Positions 39,548 to 50,546 of a stretch of DNA of 64,000 nt are shown here, piece by piece (position 1 is the first letter of the stretch; each line of letters starts with the position of its first letter). The stretch is from Spiribacter curvatus. GTDB taxonomy: Bacteria; Pseudomonadota; Gammaproteobacteria; Nitrococcales; Nitrococcaceae. The notes under the pieces were generated by a model, which saw nothing but the letters and a program-made list of their open reading frames with translations, did no database searches and was not told the origin of the DNA. The position numbers and the translations under genes are program-made. The stretch covers positions 62,001-126,000 of the forward strand of contig NC_022664.1 of the NCBI RefSeq assembly GCF_000485905.1. The letters are read 5' to 3'.

Positions 39548-40345
39548 ATGGATCCGTTGCAGGCGCTGTGGCTGGGCATCATCCAGGGATTGACCGAGTT
39601 CCTGCCGATCTCGAGCTCGGCGCACCTCATCCTGCTTCCGCGTCTGCTCGGTTGGCCGGATCAGGGACTGGCGTTCGACGTTGCCGTCCACGTCGGGACG
39701 CTGCTCGCGGTGATGCTGTATTTCCGCCGGCAGGTCCTGCCGCTGGTCCATGACACCATCCGCTCCGCCTGGCAGCGCCGGCCCGTGGGCGAGAGTCAGC
39801 TGGGCTGGGCGCTGGTGATCGGGACGCTGCCGCTGGTAGCAGGCGCGCTGGTGCTGGCCGATGCCGCCGAGGGCCTGCTCCGCGATCCGCGGATCATCGC
39901 GGCGGCGACCATCGGCTTTGGGCTGTTGCTCTGGGTCGTGGCGCGTCGGGCCGGTGATCGCGATGAGCGGAGCATCAGCCCGGGAGCGGCGCTTTTCATC
40001 GGCGCCGCGCAGGTTCTCGCGATCATCCCCGGTACCTCGCGCTCGGGTATCACCATGACCGCCGGGCTGTGGCTGGGCCTCGATGCCACGGCCGCGGCGC
40101 GGTTCTCGTTTTTGCTGTCGATGCCGGCGATTGGTCTGGCGGGGGCCTGGAAGACGCTGCAGCTGGCCGGTGCGGAGAGCGCCGTTGATTGGGGCGTGTT
40201 CGGCTTCGGGGCGCTGGTCTCGGCGGTGGCTGCCTATCTATGCATCAAGGCTTTTCTGGCGCTGGTCTCGCGGGTGGGTATGACGCCGTTCGTGATCTAC
40301 CGGCTGGTGCTGGGCGTGGTGCTGTTGGTGCTGTTCACTGGTTAG
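39548..40345 (+). CDS. uppP: Undecaprenyl-diphosphatase UppP (BacA)
   Basis: A 265-residue inner-membrane phosphatase that recycles undecaprenyl pyrophosphate for peptidoglycan and LPS synthesis. Both signature motifs are present: QGLTEFLPISSSAHLIL in the first half and IPGTSRSGITMTAGLWLGL in the second. It begins directly after the cyclase stop, so the two are probably co-translated. Its stop codon shares bases with the convergent cca stop. Confidence 0.96.
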   Translation: MDPLQALWLGIIQGLTEFLPISSSAHLILLPRLLGWPDQGLAFDVAVHVGTLLAVMLYFRRQVLPLVHDTIRSAWQRRPVGESQLGWALVIGTLPLVAGALVLADAAEGLLRDPRIIAAATIGFGLLLWVVARRAGDRDERSISPGAALFIGAAQVLAIIPGTSRSGITMTAGLWLGLDATAAARFSFLLSMPAIGLAGAWKTLQLAGAESAVDWGVFGFGALVSAVAAYLCIKAFLALVSRVGMTPFVIYRLVLGVVLLVLFTG

Positions 40346-41580
40346 TCACTGGCCTGGTTGTCGCTGATGACGGCCAGACGGGCGTCGCGGATCGCGTCAC
40401 CGATGGCCGCGCCCTTGAGACCGGCCGCCACAAAGCGTGAGGCGTCTATCTGTCGGCACTGCGCCAGCGTTGAGCGCATCCAGTCGGCCTGCGGATAGGG
40501 GCGGTCCTCGAGCCCCAGTCGACCGCGATAATCGGCCTCACAGGCAAGCAGGAAGCCATCCATGCGGGATGGACGCCGAAACAGGTCCAGTCCTTCCAGC
40601 ATTACCAGAATATCCGCCGGGTCGAGGTCGCGGACGCGATGGCAGTTCAGGTGGTGGCGGGTCACACCCAGCGCCAGATCACGGCACTGGGCCGGCACCC
40701 GCAACCGTTCGCAGAGTGCCTCCACCAGAGGAACACCACGTGCCTCATGGCCGCGATGGCCAGGCAGATGATCGGCCGGAGTGATGCCCTTGCCGAGGTC
40801 ATGGACCAGTGCCGAAAAGCGGGTCGGCAGATCGGCCTCGAGCCGCGCGCACTGCTGCAGCACCAGCAGGATATGCTCGCCGGTGTCGATCTCCGGGTGA
40901 TGACGGGGTGGCTGGGGGATGCCGAACAGGCAGTCGACCTCCGGCATCAGCCTTGCCAGTGCCCCACAGTCACGCAGGACCCGGATAAACGCCGCGGGTG
41001 CGGGTGCCATCAACGCCTTCGCGGTTTCCTGCCAGACCCGCTCGGGCACCAGCGCCTCCACCTCGCCACTTGCGACCATCTCACGACAGAGCTCCATGGT
41101 CTCGGCGGCCACTTCGAATCCGAGCGGTGCCAGACGGGCGGCGAACCGCGCCAGCCGCAGGATGCGGACCGGGTCCTCACGGAACGCCGTCGAGACATGC
41201 CTGAGTTGCCGCGCGTTGAGATCGTCGCGGCCATGGAATGGATCGATCAGGGTGCCGTCCGGCGCCTGTGCCATGGCGTTCACAGTAAGATCGCGGCGGG
41301 CCAGATCGGCCTCGAGCTCGACATCGGGACTGGCATGGAAGGTAAAGCCATGATAGCCGGGACCGGTCTTGCGCTCGGTGCGCGCCAGCGCGTATTCCTC
41401 GTCGGTCTCGGGGTGCAGGAACACCGGAAACTCCCGCCCGACCGGCCGGAACCCCCGCGCCGTCATTGCCTCGGGGGTCGCGCCGACCACGACCCAGTCG
41501 TGCTCCTGGACCGGGCGTCCCAGCAGGCGGTCGCGAACGGCGCCGCCCACCTCATAGATCTCGAGGCCGTCGGTGGTCAC
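40342..41580 (-). CDS. cca: CCA-adding tRNA nucleotidyltransferase
   Basis: A 412-residue class II nucleotidyltransferase that builds or repairs the 3' CCA of tRNA. The head domain begins LEIYEVGGAVRDRLLG, has the catalytic EHDWVVVG region, and RRDLTVNAMA. An HD domain follows (ALVHDLGKGITP), as in the gammaproteobacterial type with phosphatase/phosphodiesterase activity. GTG 41580 overlaps the upstream stop (GTGA) and gives the E. coli length; an in-frame ATG at 41610 would overlap 34 nt. Confidence 0.94.
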   Translation of the reverse strand: MTTDGLEIYEVGGAVRDRLLGRPVQEHDWVVVGATPEAMTARGFRPVGREFPVFLHPETDEEYALARTERKTGPGYHGFTFHASPDVELEADLARRDLTVNAMAQAPDGTLIDPFHGRDDLNARQLRHVSTAFREDPVRILRLARFAARLAPLGFEVAAETMELCREMVASGEVEALVPERVWQETAKALMAPAPAAFIRVLRDCGALARLMPEVDCLFGIPQPPRHHPEIDTGEHILLVLQQCARLEADLPTRFSALVHDLGKGITPADHLPGHRGHEARGVPLVEALCERLRVPAQCRDLALGVTRHHLNCHRVRDLDPADILVMLEGLDLFRRPSRMDGFLLACEADYRGRLGLEDRPYPQADWMRSTLAQCRQIDASRFVAAGLKGAAIGDAIRDARLAVISDNQASD

Positions 41581-42542
41581 TCGGAATGACGCCCCGCGTC
41601 GCGCCGCCACTCATCATAGCGATCGCGCGATTTGCCCGCGCCGAGGTAGCCCGGAGCCACGGCCTCAAGCGAGGTCGGATGCACGCCCAGTTCGGGTAGG
41701 CCATTGTGGCTGCAGACGTTGTCGACCTGACTCGACAGGTAGTTGTCATAGGTATAGGGCTTGCCGGGGAAGCGTTGCAGGATCCGGCCCTGAAGCCGCG
41801 ACAGACCATCCGGCAGTCCAATGATCGCCCGCTTGAGTCCGAGCAGCCTGGCGACGTAGCGGACCAGGGTCTCGAGGGTATACACATTCGGCCCACCCAG
41901 CTCGTAGGTCCTGCCGAAGGTGCGCCGATCGGTGAGTGAATGCTCGAATGCCGCGGCCACGTCATCCACATACACCGGCTGGAACTTCGCGTTGGGCGTT
42001 GGCAGCGGCATCACTGGCGCGAGCTTCAGCATCCCGGCGAAGGTGTTGAGGAAGCCGTCGGCGGCCCCGAACACCACAGACGGTTTGAACACCGTGACCG
42101 CCAGGTCGTCGCCATTGGCGGCCAGCGCCAGGCGCTCACCCTCGCCCTTGGTCTGCTGATAGCGGCTGGGACCGTCCACCGCGGCACCCAGGGCGCTCAT
42201 ATGCAGCAGACGGCGTACGCCCGCCGTCTGGCAGGCCTCGAGGAGCTTTTCCACCAGCTCGACATGGACCGTCTCGAAGCCGCGTCCGGGTTTGCTCGAC
42301 TCGTTGAGGATCGCCACCAGATTGATCACGGCATCCACCCCCTCGAGCTGATGCGCGAGCTCTGCCGGGTCGTGGATGTTCGCCTCCACCAGCTCGAGAT
42401 TGGGGATCGGGAGCAGATGGCGATTGCGCTCGCGACGGCGCGTCAACACCTTGATCCGGATCGGGGTGTTGGCGAGGCGGTTGGCGATCTGGCGACCGAC
42501 GAAGCCGGTGCCGCCGAGTATGCAGACAGTCTGGATGCGCAT
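41577..42542 (-). CDS. NDUFA9-like atypical SDR (NAD(P)-binding epimerase family)
   Basis: A 321-residue atypical short-chain dehydrogenase. The Rossmann loop ILGGTGFVGRQIANRL opens the protein, followed by VDAVINLVAIL, and the catalytic-type serine and tyrosine are replaced in a pattern seen in the complex I NDUFA9 subunit family. The C-terminal part (PVYVDDVAAAF and the rest) fits that group. Enzymatic activity is uncertain; members can be structural NADPH-binding proteins. ATG 42542 is preferred to an upstream in-frame ATG. Overlaps cca by 4 nt. Confidence 0.86.
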   Translation of the reverse strand: MRIQTVCILGGTGFVGRQIANRLANTPIRIKVLTRRRERNRHLLPIPNLELVEANIHDPAELAHQLEGVDAVINLVAILNESSKPGRGFETVHVELVEKLLEACQTAGVRRLLHMSALGAAVDGPSRYQQTKGEGERLALAANGDDLAVTVFKPSVVFGAADGFLNTFAGMLKLAPVMPLPTPNAKFQPVYVDDVAAAFEHSLTDRRTFGRTYELGGPNVYTLETLVRYVARLLGLKRAIIGLPDGLSRLQGRILQRFPGKPYTYDNYLSSQVDNVCSHNGLPELGVHPTSLEAVAPGYLGAGKSRDRYDEWRRDAGRHSE

Positions 42543-42628
42543 GATGACCGCGCGCTCCCTGTTTGGCCTTTTGATGACCACATTGTAGAGCAAATGACTT
42601 ACTCTCGGTTTTCATCCATTGGACCGAG

Positions 42629-43426
42629 GTGCTGTTGCTTTCGCTGCTCATCTACATAGCCGCCGGTGCGGTGGTGGGTTTTGTCTCCGGGCTGTTCGGT
42701 ATCGGCGGTGGCGTCATCGTCGTGCCGATGCTGTTACCGATCTTCCAGGCCCAGGGGCTGGGCATGGATGTGGCCATGCATATGGCGGTGGGGAGTTCCC
42801 TGGCGACCATCGTTGTGACCGGGCTCTCGTCGGCGCGGGCGCACTGGCGGCTGGGTAACCTTGTGCTCTCCGCGCTGCCGTGGCTGGTGGTGGGGCTGGT
42901 GACCGGCGCACTGGGCGGCGCACAGCTGGCGGCGGCCCTGTCCGGGGATATCCTGCGCATCATCTTTGCATTATTCGTGCTGGCACTCGCGGCGCGGATG
43001 ATCTTCGCCCTTGAACCACCGGCCGGCCGGGTGATGCCCCAGCCGTTCGTCGTCAGCCTGGTGGGCTTTATGATCGGCACGATTTCGAGTCTCGTGGGGA
43101 TCGGCGGCGGTACGCTGCTGGTGCCCTTTCTGATCTGGTCGGGCGTCACCATGCGTCAGGCCGTCGGGACCTCGTCAGCGGCCGGCGTAAGCATCGCGCT
43201 GGCGGGCAGTATCGGCTTTATCATCGCAGGGACCGGCGAGGACCAGCTGCCCGCCCTGAGCACGGGCTATATCTACTGGCCGGCCGTGGGCGGGATTACC
43301 GTGGCCAGCGTCTTCCTCGCACCGCTGGGCGCGCGGGTCGCCAGCCGCGTACCGGCCGTCTGGCTGCGCCGGGCCTTCGCCGGGTTTCTGGTGATTGTCG
43401 GGCTGAGGCTGCTGTTCTCGGGCTAA
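42629..43426 (+). CDS. TauE/SafE-family sulfite/anion exporter
   Basis: A 265-residue membrane protein with eight hydrophobic segments and the twofold repeat of this family: GLFGIGGGVIVVPMLL in the first half and SLVGIGGGTLLVPFLI in the second. Members export sulfite, sulfoacetate or related organic anions; no sulfur gene is adjacent to narrow this. It starts with GTG preceded by GGACCGAG. Divergent from the NDUFA9-like gene. Confidence 0.9.
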   Translation: MLLLSLLIYIAAGAVVGFVSGLFGIGGGVIVVPMLLPIFQAQGLGMDVAMHMAVGSSLATIVVTGLSSARAHWRLGNLVLSALPWLVVGLVTGALGGAQLAAALSGDILRIIFALFVLALAARMIFALEPPAGRVMPQPFVVSLVGFMIGTISSLVGIGGGTLLVPFLIWSGVTMRQAVGTSSAAGVSIALAGSIGFIIAGTGEDQLPALSTGYIYWPAVGGITVASVFLAPLGARVASRVPAVWLRRAFAGFLVIVGLRLLFSG

Positions 43427-43430
43427 ACGC

Positions 43431-44774
43431 TCAGGAAAGGCCGAGCTTCTTTTCGAGGTAGTGGATATTCGTGCCGCCTTCCTGGAAACCGCGATCCATG
43501 AGCAGGCCCTCATGCAGTGCGGTGTTATCGGTGATGCCCTCGATCACCAGTTCGCTCAGCGCGGTGCGCATACGGGCGATGGCACTATCCCGGTCCGCGC
43601 CCCAGGTGATCACCTTGCCAATCATCGAATCATAGTGGGGCGGGACGCGATAGCCGCTGTAGACATGGGAGTCGACCCGCACGCCGGGGCCACCGGGTGG
43701 GTGGTAGAGCGTGATCTGGCCGGGCGAGGGCACGAATCGAACCGGGTCCTCGGCGTTGATCCGGCACTCAATGGCATGGCCGCGGAATTCGATATCCGAC
43801 TGTTCGAATGAGAGCGCTTCGCCGCCGGCGATGAGGATCTGCTCGGCGACCAGGTCGCGGCCGGTCACCATCTCAGTGACCGGGTGCTCCACCTGTATGC
43901 GGGTATTCATCTCGATGAAGTAGAATTCGCCATCCTGGTAGAGGAATTCGAATGTCCCGGCACCGCGATACCCGAGTCGCCGGCAGGCCTCGGCGCAGCG
44001 CTCGCCGATGAAGGCGCGCTCCTCGGCACTGATCCCTGGCGCCGGGCTCTCTTCAATCACCTTCTGGTGGCGGCGCTGCATGGAGCAGTCGCGCTCACCC
44101 AGGTGGACGGCGTTGCCGAACTCGTCGGCCATCACCTGAATCTCTACATGGCGGGGGTTATCCAGGTATTTTTCCATATAGACCGTACTGCTGCCGAAGG
44201 CATTGGTTGCCTCGGTGCGGGTCATGGAAATGGAGTGCAGGAGCGCGCCCTCGCTGTGGACCACGCGCATGCCGCGGCCCCCGCCGCCGGCCGCGGCCTT
44301 GATAATGACCGGAAAGCCGATCGACCGGGCCAGACGCATATTCTCGGCGTCGTCATCGCCCAGCTCGCCGTCCGAGCCCGGTACGCAGGGCACGCCGGCG
44401 GCCTTCATCGACTCGATCGCCGAGACCTTGTCGCCCATCAGCCGGATGGTCTCGGCGCGGGGGCCGATGAACCGGAATCCGGATTGCTCCACGCGTTCCG
44501 CGAAATCGGCATTCTCCGAGAGAAATCCGTAGCCGGGATGGATGGCGACGGTATCGGTCAGCTCTGCCGCGCTGATGATGGCGGGGATGTTGAGATAGCT
44601 CTCCGCGGAGCTGGCACCACCAATGCACACCGATTCGTCCGCCAGACGGACATGCTTGAGGTCGCGATCGGCGGTGGAGTGGACGGCCACCGTACCGATG
44701 CCGAGCGCCCGGCAGGCGCGAAGGATACGCAGGGCGATTTCGCCGCGGTTGGCGATCAGTACCTTGTCGATCAT
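43431..44774 (-). CDS. accC: Biotin carboxylase AccC
   Basis: A 447-residue subunit of acetyl-CoA carboxylase that carboxylates the biotin on AccB with ATP and bicarbonate. It shows [18 protein letters not shown], the ATP-grasp glycine loop [11 protein letters not shown], the [16 protein letters not shown] block, and the [16 protein letters not shown] active site. ATG 44774 gives the usual length (449 in E. coli). It follows accB by 10 nt. Confidence 0.97.
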   Translation of the reverse strand: MIDKVLIANRGEIALRILRACRALGIGTVAVHSTADRDLKHVRLADESVCIGGASSAESYLNIPAIISAAELTDTVAIHPGYGFLSENADFAERVEQSGFRFIGPRAETIRLMGDKVSAIESMKAAGVPCVPGSDGELGDDDAENMRLARSIGFPVIIKAAAGGGGRGMRVVHSEGALLHSISMTRTEATNAFGSSTVYMEKYLDNPRHVEIQVMADEFGNAVHLGERDCSMQRRHQKVIEESPAPGISAEERAFIGERCAEACRRLGYRGAGTFEFLYQDGEFYFIEMNTRIQVEHPVTEMVTGRDLVAEQILIAGGEALSFEQSDIEFRGHAIECRINAEDPVRFVPSPGQITLYHPPGGPGVRVDSHVYSGYRVPPHYDSMIGKVITWGADRDSAIARMRTALSELVIEGITDNTALHEGLLMDRGFQEGGTNIHYLEKKLGLS

Positions 44775-44784
44775 CCCAGCCACC

Positions 44785-45237
44785 CTACTCGATGATGAAC
44801 AGCGGCTGATCGAACTCCACCGGCTGTCCGTTTTCGACCAGCACGCTGCGTACAACGCCCGCTCGATCCGACTCGATCTGGTTGAGCATCTTCATCGCCT
44901 CGATGATACAGAGCGTGTCGCCGATATCGACGCTCTGTCCCTCGTCGACGAACGCATCGGCGTCGGGTGACGAGGCGCGGTAGAAGGTACCGACCATGGG
45001 CGAGCGGATCGTGTGACCGGCTGCCTCCGTGGTGCCCGCGGTGTCCTCCTTGAGCGGACTGGCTGGGGCCGCTGGCGGAGGCGTGGGGGCGGCGGCCGGC
45101 GCGGGCGCGGCTGCCGGGGCGACCTGAGTCACGCCGCGATTGATGCGCAGGCTCTCCTCACCCTCGTGTATCTCGATCTCGTTGACGCCGGATTCGTCCA
45201 GCAGCTCGATCAGGCGTTTAATCTTGCGAATATCCAT
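44785..45237 (-). CDS. accB: Biotin carboxyl carrier protein AccB
   Basis: A 150-residue biotin carrier. The N-terminal [22 protein letters not shown] part leads to an Ala/Pro linker (about 55-75), then the biotinyl domain with the modified lysine in [12 protein letters not shown] and the thumb region upstream. It sits between aroQ and accC, the order found in most gammaproteobacteria. Confidence 0.96.
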   Translation of the reverse strand: MDIRKIKRLIELLDESGVNEIEIHEGEESLRINRGVTQVAPAAAPAPAAAPTPPPAAPASPLKEDTAGTTEAAGHTIRSPMVGTFYRASSPDADAFVDEGQSVDIGDTLCIIEAMKMLNQIESDRAGVVRSVLVENGQPVEFDQPLFIIE

Positions 45238-45243
45238 GGCGGG

Positions 45244-45687
45244 TCAGTTCCGTTGGGTGGTTTCAAGCAGGGCGCTGAGGGCGAGCTCGTAGCCCATCGG
45301 CCCCAGCCCCGCGATCACGCCGCTGGCGATATCCGACAGATAGGAGTGCTGGCGGAAGGGCTCGCGGGCGTGAATGTTGGATAGATGCACTTCGATGAAG
45401 GGCGTGCCCACCGCCAGCAGTGCGTCGCGCAGGGCGACGCTGGTGTGCGTGAACGCGGCGGGATTGATGATCATCGCATCAACCCCCGCCGCCGGTGCCT
45501 GCTGGATCCGATCGATCAGGGCATGCTCGGCATTGGTCTGGAAACACTCGATCTCGATGCCGGCGGCCGCTGCGCGCTGCCCGAGGCGTGCGTTGATGGC
45601 ATCCAGGCCCGACGAGCCGTAGAGCGCCGGCTCGCGCACGCCGAGCATATTGAGGTTCGGCCCATGGAGAACCAGTAATCGCGTCAT
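45244..45687 (-). CDS. aroQ: Type II 3-dehydroquinate dehydratase AroQ
   Basis: A 147-residue dodecameric enzyme of the shikimate pathway. It starts [23 protein letters not shown], with the catalytic Tyr in the lid loop, and has [17 protein letters not shown] and [14 protein letters not shown] with the catalytic His. ATG 45687 is the standard start; GTG 45696 three codons upstream is possible. It lies 6 nt before accB. Confidence 0.95.
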   Translation of the reverse strand: MTRLLVLHGPNLNMLGVREPALYGSSGLDAINARLGQRAAAAGIEIECFQTNAEHALIDRIQQAPAAGVDAMIINPAAFTHTSVALRDALLAVGTPFIEVHLSNIHAREPFRQHSYLSDIASGVIAGLGPMGYELALSALLETTQRN

Positions 45688-45781
45688 TACAGGCACTCAC
45701 CCTTCAAGACAAATGTTGATTCTGGCCCAGCCGCTGTTTTTTGTCCATGGTCGGCGCCGATGGCGACCGGATCGCCGCAGA

Positions 45782-46315
45782 TCAGCCCTGTCTGCCGGCC
45801 AGGTCGCTCAGCAGTGGCCGCAGGTCCGGTTCATGGACCTGCCCGCTGAAGCGCTCCACGATCACCCCGTCGCGATCGATCACCACGGTATAGGGCAATG
45901 TGCCACGTGGGTTGCCATAGGCCGCCGCCACATCGATGGCACCTTCCATGCCAAAGAAGCTTGGATAATCCATGTCGACGGCGTCCAGGAAACCCCGGAT
46001 CGCCTCGGGATCATCGATGGCCACGCCCAGAAAGCGCACGCCATTATCCCGATACTCGTTCTGCAGGCGCGAGAATAGCGGGATTTCCTTGCGACACGGC
46101 GAACACCAGGTCGCCCAGAAGTTGAGCACGATAATCTGTCCGTCCCACTCGTCGATGCTGCGCCGGCCATCGTCGATCGTCTCGAGTGTGAAATCAGGGC
46201 GGAGCGTCTCGGCAGCGGATGAGTCCTGCAGCCAGAGGACTGCCAGTATGCCACCGCCAGCACCAACGACCGCGGCGAGTAGAACGGTCAGCGCGATGCG
46301 CACGCCTGCACTCAT
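45782..46315 (-). CDS. TlpA/ResA-like membrane-anchored thioredoxin
   Basis: A 177-residue periplasmic thiol-disulfide protein. An N-terminal hydrophobic anchor (about 7-30) is followed by a redoxin domain with FWATWCSPCRKEIP, the reducing CxxC site. The closing GTLPYTVVIDRDG holds the cis-proline. Overlapping dsbD by 4 nt suggests it receives electrons from DsbD, for example for cytochrome c maturation or disulfide repair. Confidence 0.92.
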   Translation of the reverse strand: MSAGVRIALTVLLAAVVGAGGGILAVLWLQDSSAAETLRPDFTLETIDDGRRSIDEWDGQIIVLNFWATWCSPCRKEIPLFSRLQNEYRDNGVRFLGVAIDDPEAIRGFLDAVDMDYPSFFGMEGAIDVAAAYGNPRGTLPYTVVIDRDGVIVERFSGQVHEPDLRPLLSDLAGRQG

Positions 46316-48231
46316 GATGTCGCTGCTCCAAGCCCCTGACGGGCACGGTCAATAAAAGGCATTGGACGCAGGAAGCCGACCACACGGGCATCCCGTCGCT
46401 CCTCACCCCCGGGACCATAGAAGATCACCGCCGGGGGCAGGTAGACATCCAGTCGGCTCATCAATGCCCGGTGACCGGCGGTCATGTCGGTCACATCGGC
46501 GCGCAGCAACACGGCATCAGCGACCGCCTCCTGCACCGATGGGTCGGTGAAGGTGCGCTCCTCGAGCTGGACGCAGTAGATGCACCAGTCGGCATAGATG
46601 TCGATCATCACGGGCCGCCCGGCGGATCGGGCATCGGCGAGCGCCGTGTCGAGATCGGCCACGGTCTCGATATCGCGAAACGCCATTGCCTGACTCTCGG
46701 CGCGCTCACCGCCCGACAGCGACAGGCCATCGAGGGGGCGCAGTACATTGTCGCCCCCGCCGGATGCCCCGATCAGGCTGACAGTACCCCAGATCAGCGC
46801 CGCCAGCCCCAGCGTGCGGGCCGCGCGCTGGCGATTGCCGAGTGCGCCGTCACTGCGCTCGAGTCCGCCCAGCCAGACGCCACAACCGATCAGTAGCACG
46901 CCCCAGAGCGCGAGGGTGATCGTGCCCGGCAGAAAGCGCTCGAGGGTCCACAGCGCCACCGCCAGAAAGCCCACCCCGAAGAGCGCGCGGATGGTATTCA
47001 TCCAGGGGCCACTGCGAGGCAGCCAGCGACCCGCGGCCGTGCCGATGAGCATCAGCGGCAGACCCATGCCGTTGGCAAGTGTAAACAGAGCGAGTCCGCC
47101 CATCCACGCGTCGCCGGTGCTGCCGATAAACACCAGCGCGGCGATCAGTGCCGGCCCCGAGCAGGCGCCGACGATCAGCGTCGAGAGCACGCCCATCAGT
47201 GCAACGCCGATCACCGTGCCGCCTTTCTGTCGATTGGCGAGCAGGGTCAGGCGCGTCTGCAGGGCGCCCGGGAGTCGCAGCTCGAAGGCGCCGAACATGC
47301 CCAGCGCAAGCACCACGAACAGCGCTGCGAAGCTCCCCAGCACCCACGGTGACTGCAGATCGGCCTGCACGGCGGCGCCGGTCATCCCTGCGGCGACACC
47401 GGCGAGTGCGTAGGTGATCGCGGTGGATTCGATATAGACCAGCGACAGGACGAATGCGCGCAGACTGCCATTGCGATGCGGGTCTCCGGCAATCAGACCG
47501 GAGAGGATCGGGATCATCGGATAGAGGCAGGCAGTGAAGGCCAGCAGCAGCCCGGCGGCGAAGAATCCGACAAGGATGGCCGGCAGGCTGGCGGTCTGTA
47601 ACAGCCCCTCGAGACGTCCGGCCTCGCCGCCCCCGGCACCGGCGGATGGCGTCGCCGTCGTCGACGGATCGGCGGATGGACCGGCCGCCGTCCCGTCGGT
47701 CGTGTTGGCCTCGAGGCGGACCGCCTCCGGGTTGATGGCATAGTTGAGTGTGGTGTCGTTGGCGCTGCCAGTGACCTGATAGGGCGGATAGCAGACGCCG
47801 GACTCGGAGCAGCCCTGGAAGGTGATCGTGATCGGTGTCGATGCGGCGAGCCCGTCATCACCCTTGATCGGCAGGTCAATGGGGCGCTTGTAGATTGGCT
47901 GGCGGCCGAAGAACTCATCGACGTTGATCTGTGGTTCGGGGAATGCCAGGGCGAGCGCTGAGCCGTCAGCCCCGTCGGTTGCGCGCTGAATCGTCACACT
48001 GTCGCGATAGAGGTAATAACCATCGGCGATGTCGATGCGGATCGACGGCCCTCCGCCGCCATCGGTATCGAGCTTGATGTCGAAGGCCTCCGCCACCGGG
48101 AGCGTGGCCCCTCCCGAATCGTCATCCCCGAACAGATCGCTGAGGCTGGACTGTGCGGTCGCGGTGGCAAGCGCCATGATCAGCCACAGGCCGATACCGG
48201 CCACGATTCGCTGAATCCATCGCTGGGTCAT
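46312..48231 (-). CDS. dsbD: Thiol:disulfide interchange protein DsbD
   Basis: A 639-residue three-domain electron carrier moving reducing power from cytoplasmic thioredoxin to the periplasm. A signal peptide (about 1-26) precedes the N-terminal domain with the GCSESGVCYPPYQV cysteine pair. Eight membrane helices carry the transmembrane cysteines in FTACLYPMIPIL and VGACSGPALIAAL. The C-terminal thioredoxin domain has YADWCIYCVQLEE. All six redox cysteines are present. The TlpA-like gene follows in an ATGA overlap. Confidence 0.96.
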   Translation of the reverse strand: MTQRWIQRIVAGIGLWLIMALATATAQSSLSDLFGDDDSGGATLPVAEAFDIKLDTDGGGGPSIRIDIADGYYLYRDSVTIQRATDGADGSALALAFPEPQINVDEFFGRQPIYKRPIDLPIKGDDGLAASTPITITFQGCSESGVCYPPYQVTGSANDTTLNYAINPEAVRLEANTTDGTAAGPSADPSTTATPSAGAGGGEAGRLEGLLQTASLPAILVGFFAAGLLLAFTACLYPMIPILSGLIAGDPHRNGSLRAFVLSLVYIESTAITYALAGVAAGMTGAAVQADLQSPWVLGSFAALFVVLALGMFGAFELRLPGALQTRLTLLANRQKGGTVIGVALMGVLSTLIVGACSGPALIAALVFIGSTGDAWMGGLALFTLANGMGLPLMLIGTAAGRWLPRSGPWMNTIRALFGVGFLAVALWTLERFLPGTITLALWGVLLIGCGVWLGGLERSDGALGNRQRAARTLGLAALIWGTVSLIGASGGGDNVLRPLDGLSLSGGERAESQAMAFRDIETVADLDTALADARSAGRPVMIDIYADWCIYCVQLEERTFTDPSVQEAVADAVLLRADVTDMTAGHRALMSRLDVYLPPAVIFYGPGGEERRDARVVGFLRPMPFIDRARQGLGAATS

Positions 48232-48306
48232 ACAAGCCCCTTGGTTATTGATCGGCGCATTACCCCTTGAATGTTAGCACCGCTGCCACCACTTCTCCGA
48301 TGGGCC

Positions 48307-48334
48307 TTGACGGGACGGCTTTCGTCTCTATCAT
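48307..48334 (+). promoter_or_regulatory. Sigma-70 promoter of groESL
   Basis: TTGACG and TATCAT with 16-bp spacing are close to consensus. The -10 box touches the first base of the CIRCE element, so HrcA binding would block the promoter. Confidence 0.75.
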
Positions 48335-48360
48335 TAGCACTCACCAGTATTGAGTGCTAA
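48334..48360. promoter_or_regulatory. CIRCE operator (HrcA site)
   Basis: TTAGCACTC-N9-GAGTGCTAA, a perfect match to the CIRCE inverted repeat, 46 bp before the groES start and against the -10 box. It shows heat-shock control by the HrcA repressor, whose gene is elsewhere. Confidence 0.97.
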
Positions 48361-48406
48361 CAAGGCACTCGGGTTCAACAACAATCAACTGCAGGGAGAT
48401 CAATCA

Positions 48407-48697
48407 ATGAATCTTCGCCCCCTACACGATCGAGTCGTCGTAAAACGCATGGAAGAAGAGCGCACCACCCCCGGGGGCATCGTCATCCCCGACACCGCGG
48501 CCGAAAAGCCGATCCGCGGTGAGGTGGTGGCTGTCGGCAGTGGCAAGCGCCTGGACAACGGCGAGGTCCGTGGCCTCGACGTTCATGTCGGCGACAAGGT
48601 GCTGTTCGGCAAGTTCTCCGGGACCGAAGTCAAGGTCGGTGAGGAAGACGTCCTCGTCATGCGTGAGGACGACATCATGGCAGTGATCGAGGGCTGA
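48407..48697 (+). CDS. groES: Co-chaperonin GroES
   Basis: A 96-residue heptameric lid for Gro[20 protein letters not shown], the mobile loop [16 protein letters not shown] and [15 protein letters not shown] are standard. ATG 48407 has AGGGAG upstream; an in-frame ATG at 48350 falls inside the CIRCE element. groEL follows after 55 nt. Confidence 0.98.
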   Translation: MNLRPLHDRVVVKRMEEERTTPGGIVIPDTAAEKPIRGEVVAVGSGKRLDNGEVRGLDVHVGDKVLFGKFSGTEVKVGEEDVLVMREDDIMAVIEG

Positions 48698-48749
48698 ACG
48701 CCCGATTTCCGCCGCCGGACGCGACAGCAACAGAATCAAGAGGAAATAA

Positions 48750-50402
<1,653 letters not shown>

Positions 50403-50448
50403 TCATCCCCCAGCGCCACCGGCCCCGCGTGGGGCCGGCTGCCTCAAG

Positions 50449-50472
50449 GCCCCGCTCCGGCGGGGCTTTTTT
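50449..50472 (+). terminator. Intrinsic terminator of groESL
   Basis: Stem GCCCCGC / GCGGGGC with a 4-nt loop followed by six T residues, 47 nt after groEL. Another GC-rich hairpin (GGCCCC/GGGGCC) lies just before it. Confidence 0.92.
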
Positions 50473-50487
50473 ATGGGCGATTGCTAT

Positions 50488-50502
50488 GTGCCTGTCCCAA
50501 AC
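50488..50502 (+). repeat. Dispersed repeat copy 1, GTGCCTGTCCCAAAC
   Basis: Exact 15-nt copy in the groEL-glnE gap, 16 nt after the groESL terminator. It is the only intergenic copy far from the LPS island, and has the same orientation as the other eight. Confidence 0.85.
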
Positions 50503-50546
50503 CGTTGCAAATTGTGGCCGTCCCGTTTGGTGGTTAAGCTGATGGG

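Noticed and set aside
45688-45706. Minus-strand GTGCCTGTAATG at the aroQ start as a repeat copy
   Set aside because: It matches only GTGCCTGT and lacks the CCC core; it is the aroQ GTG/ATG start region.
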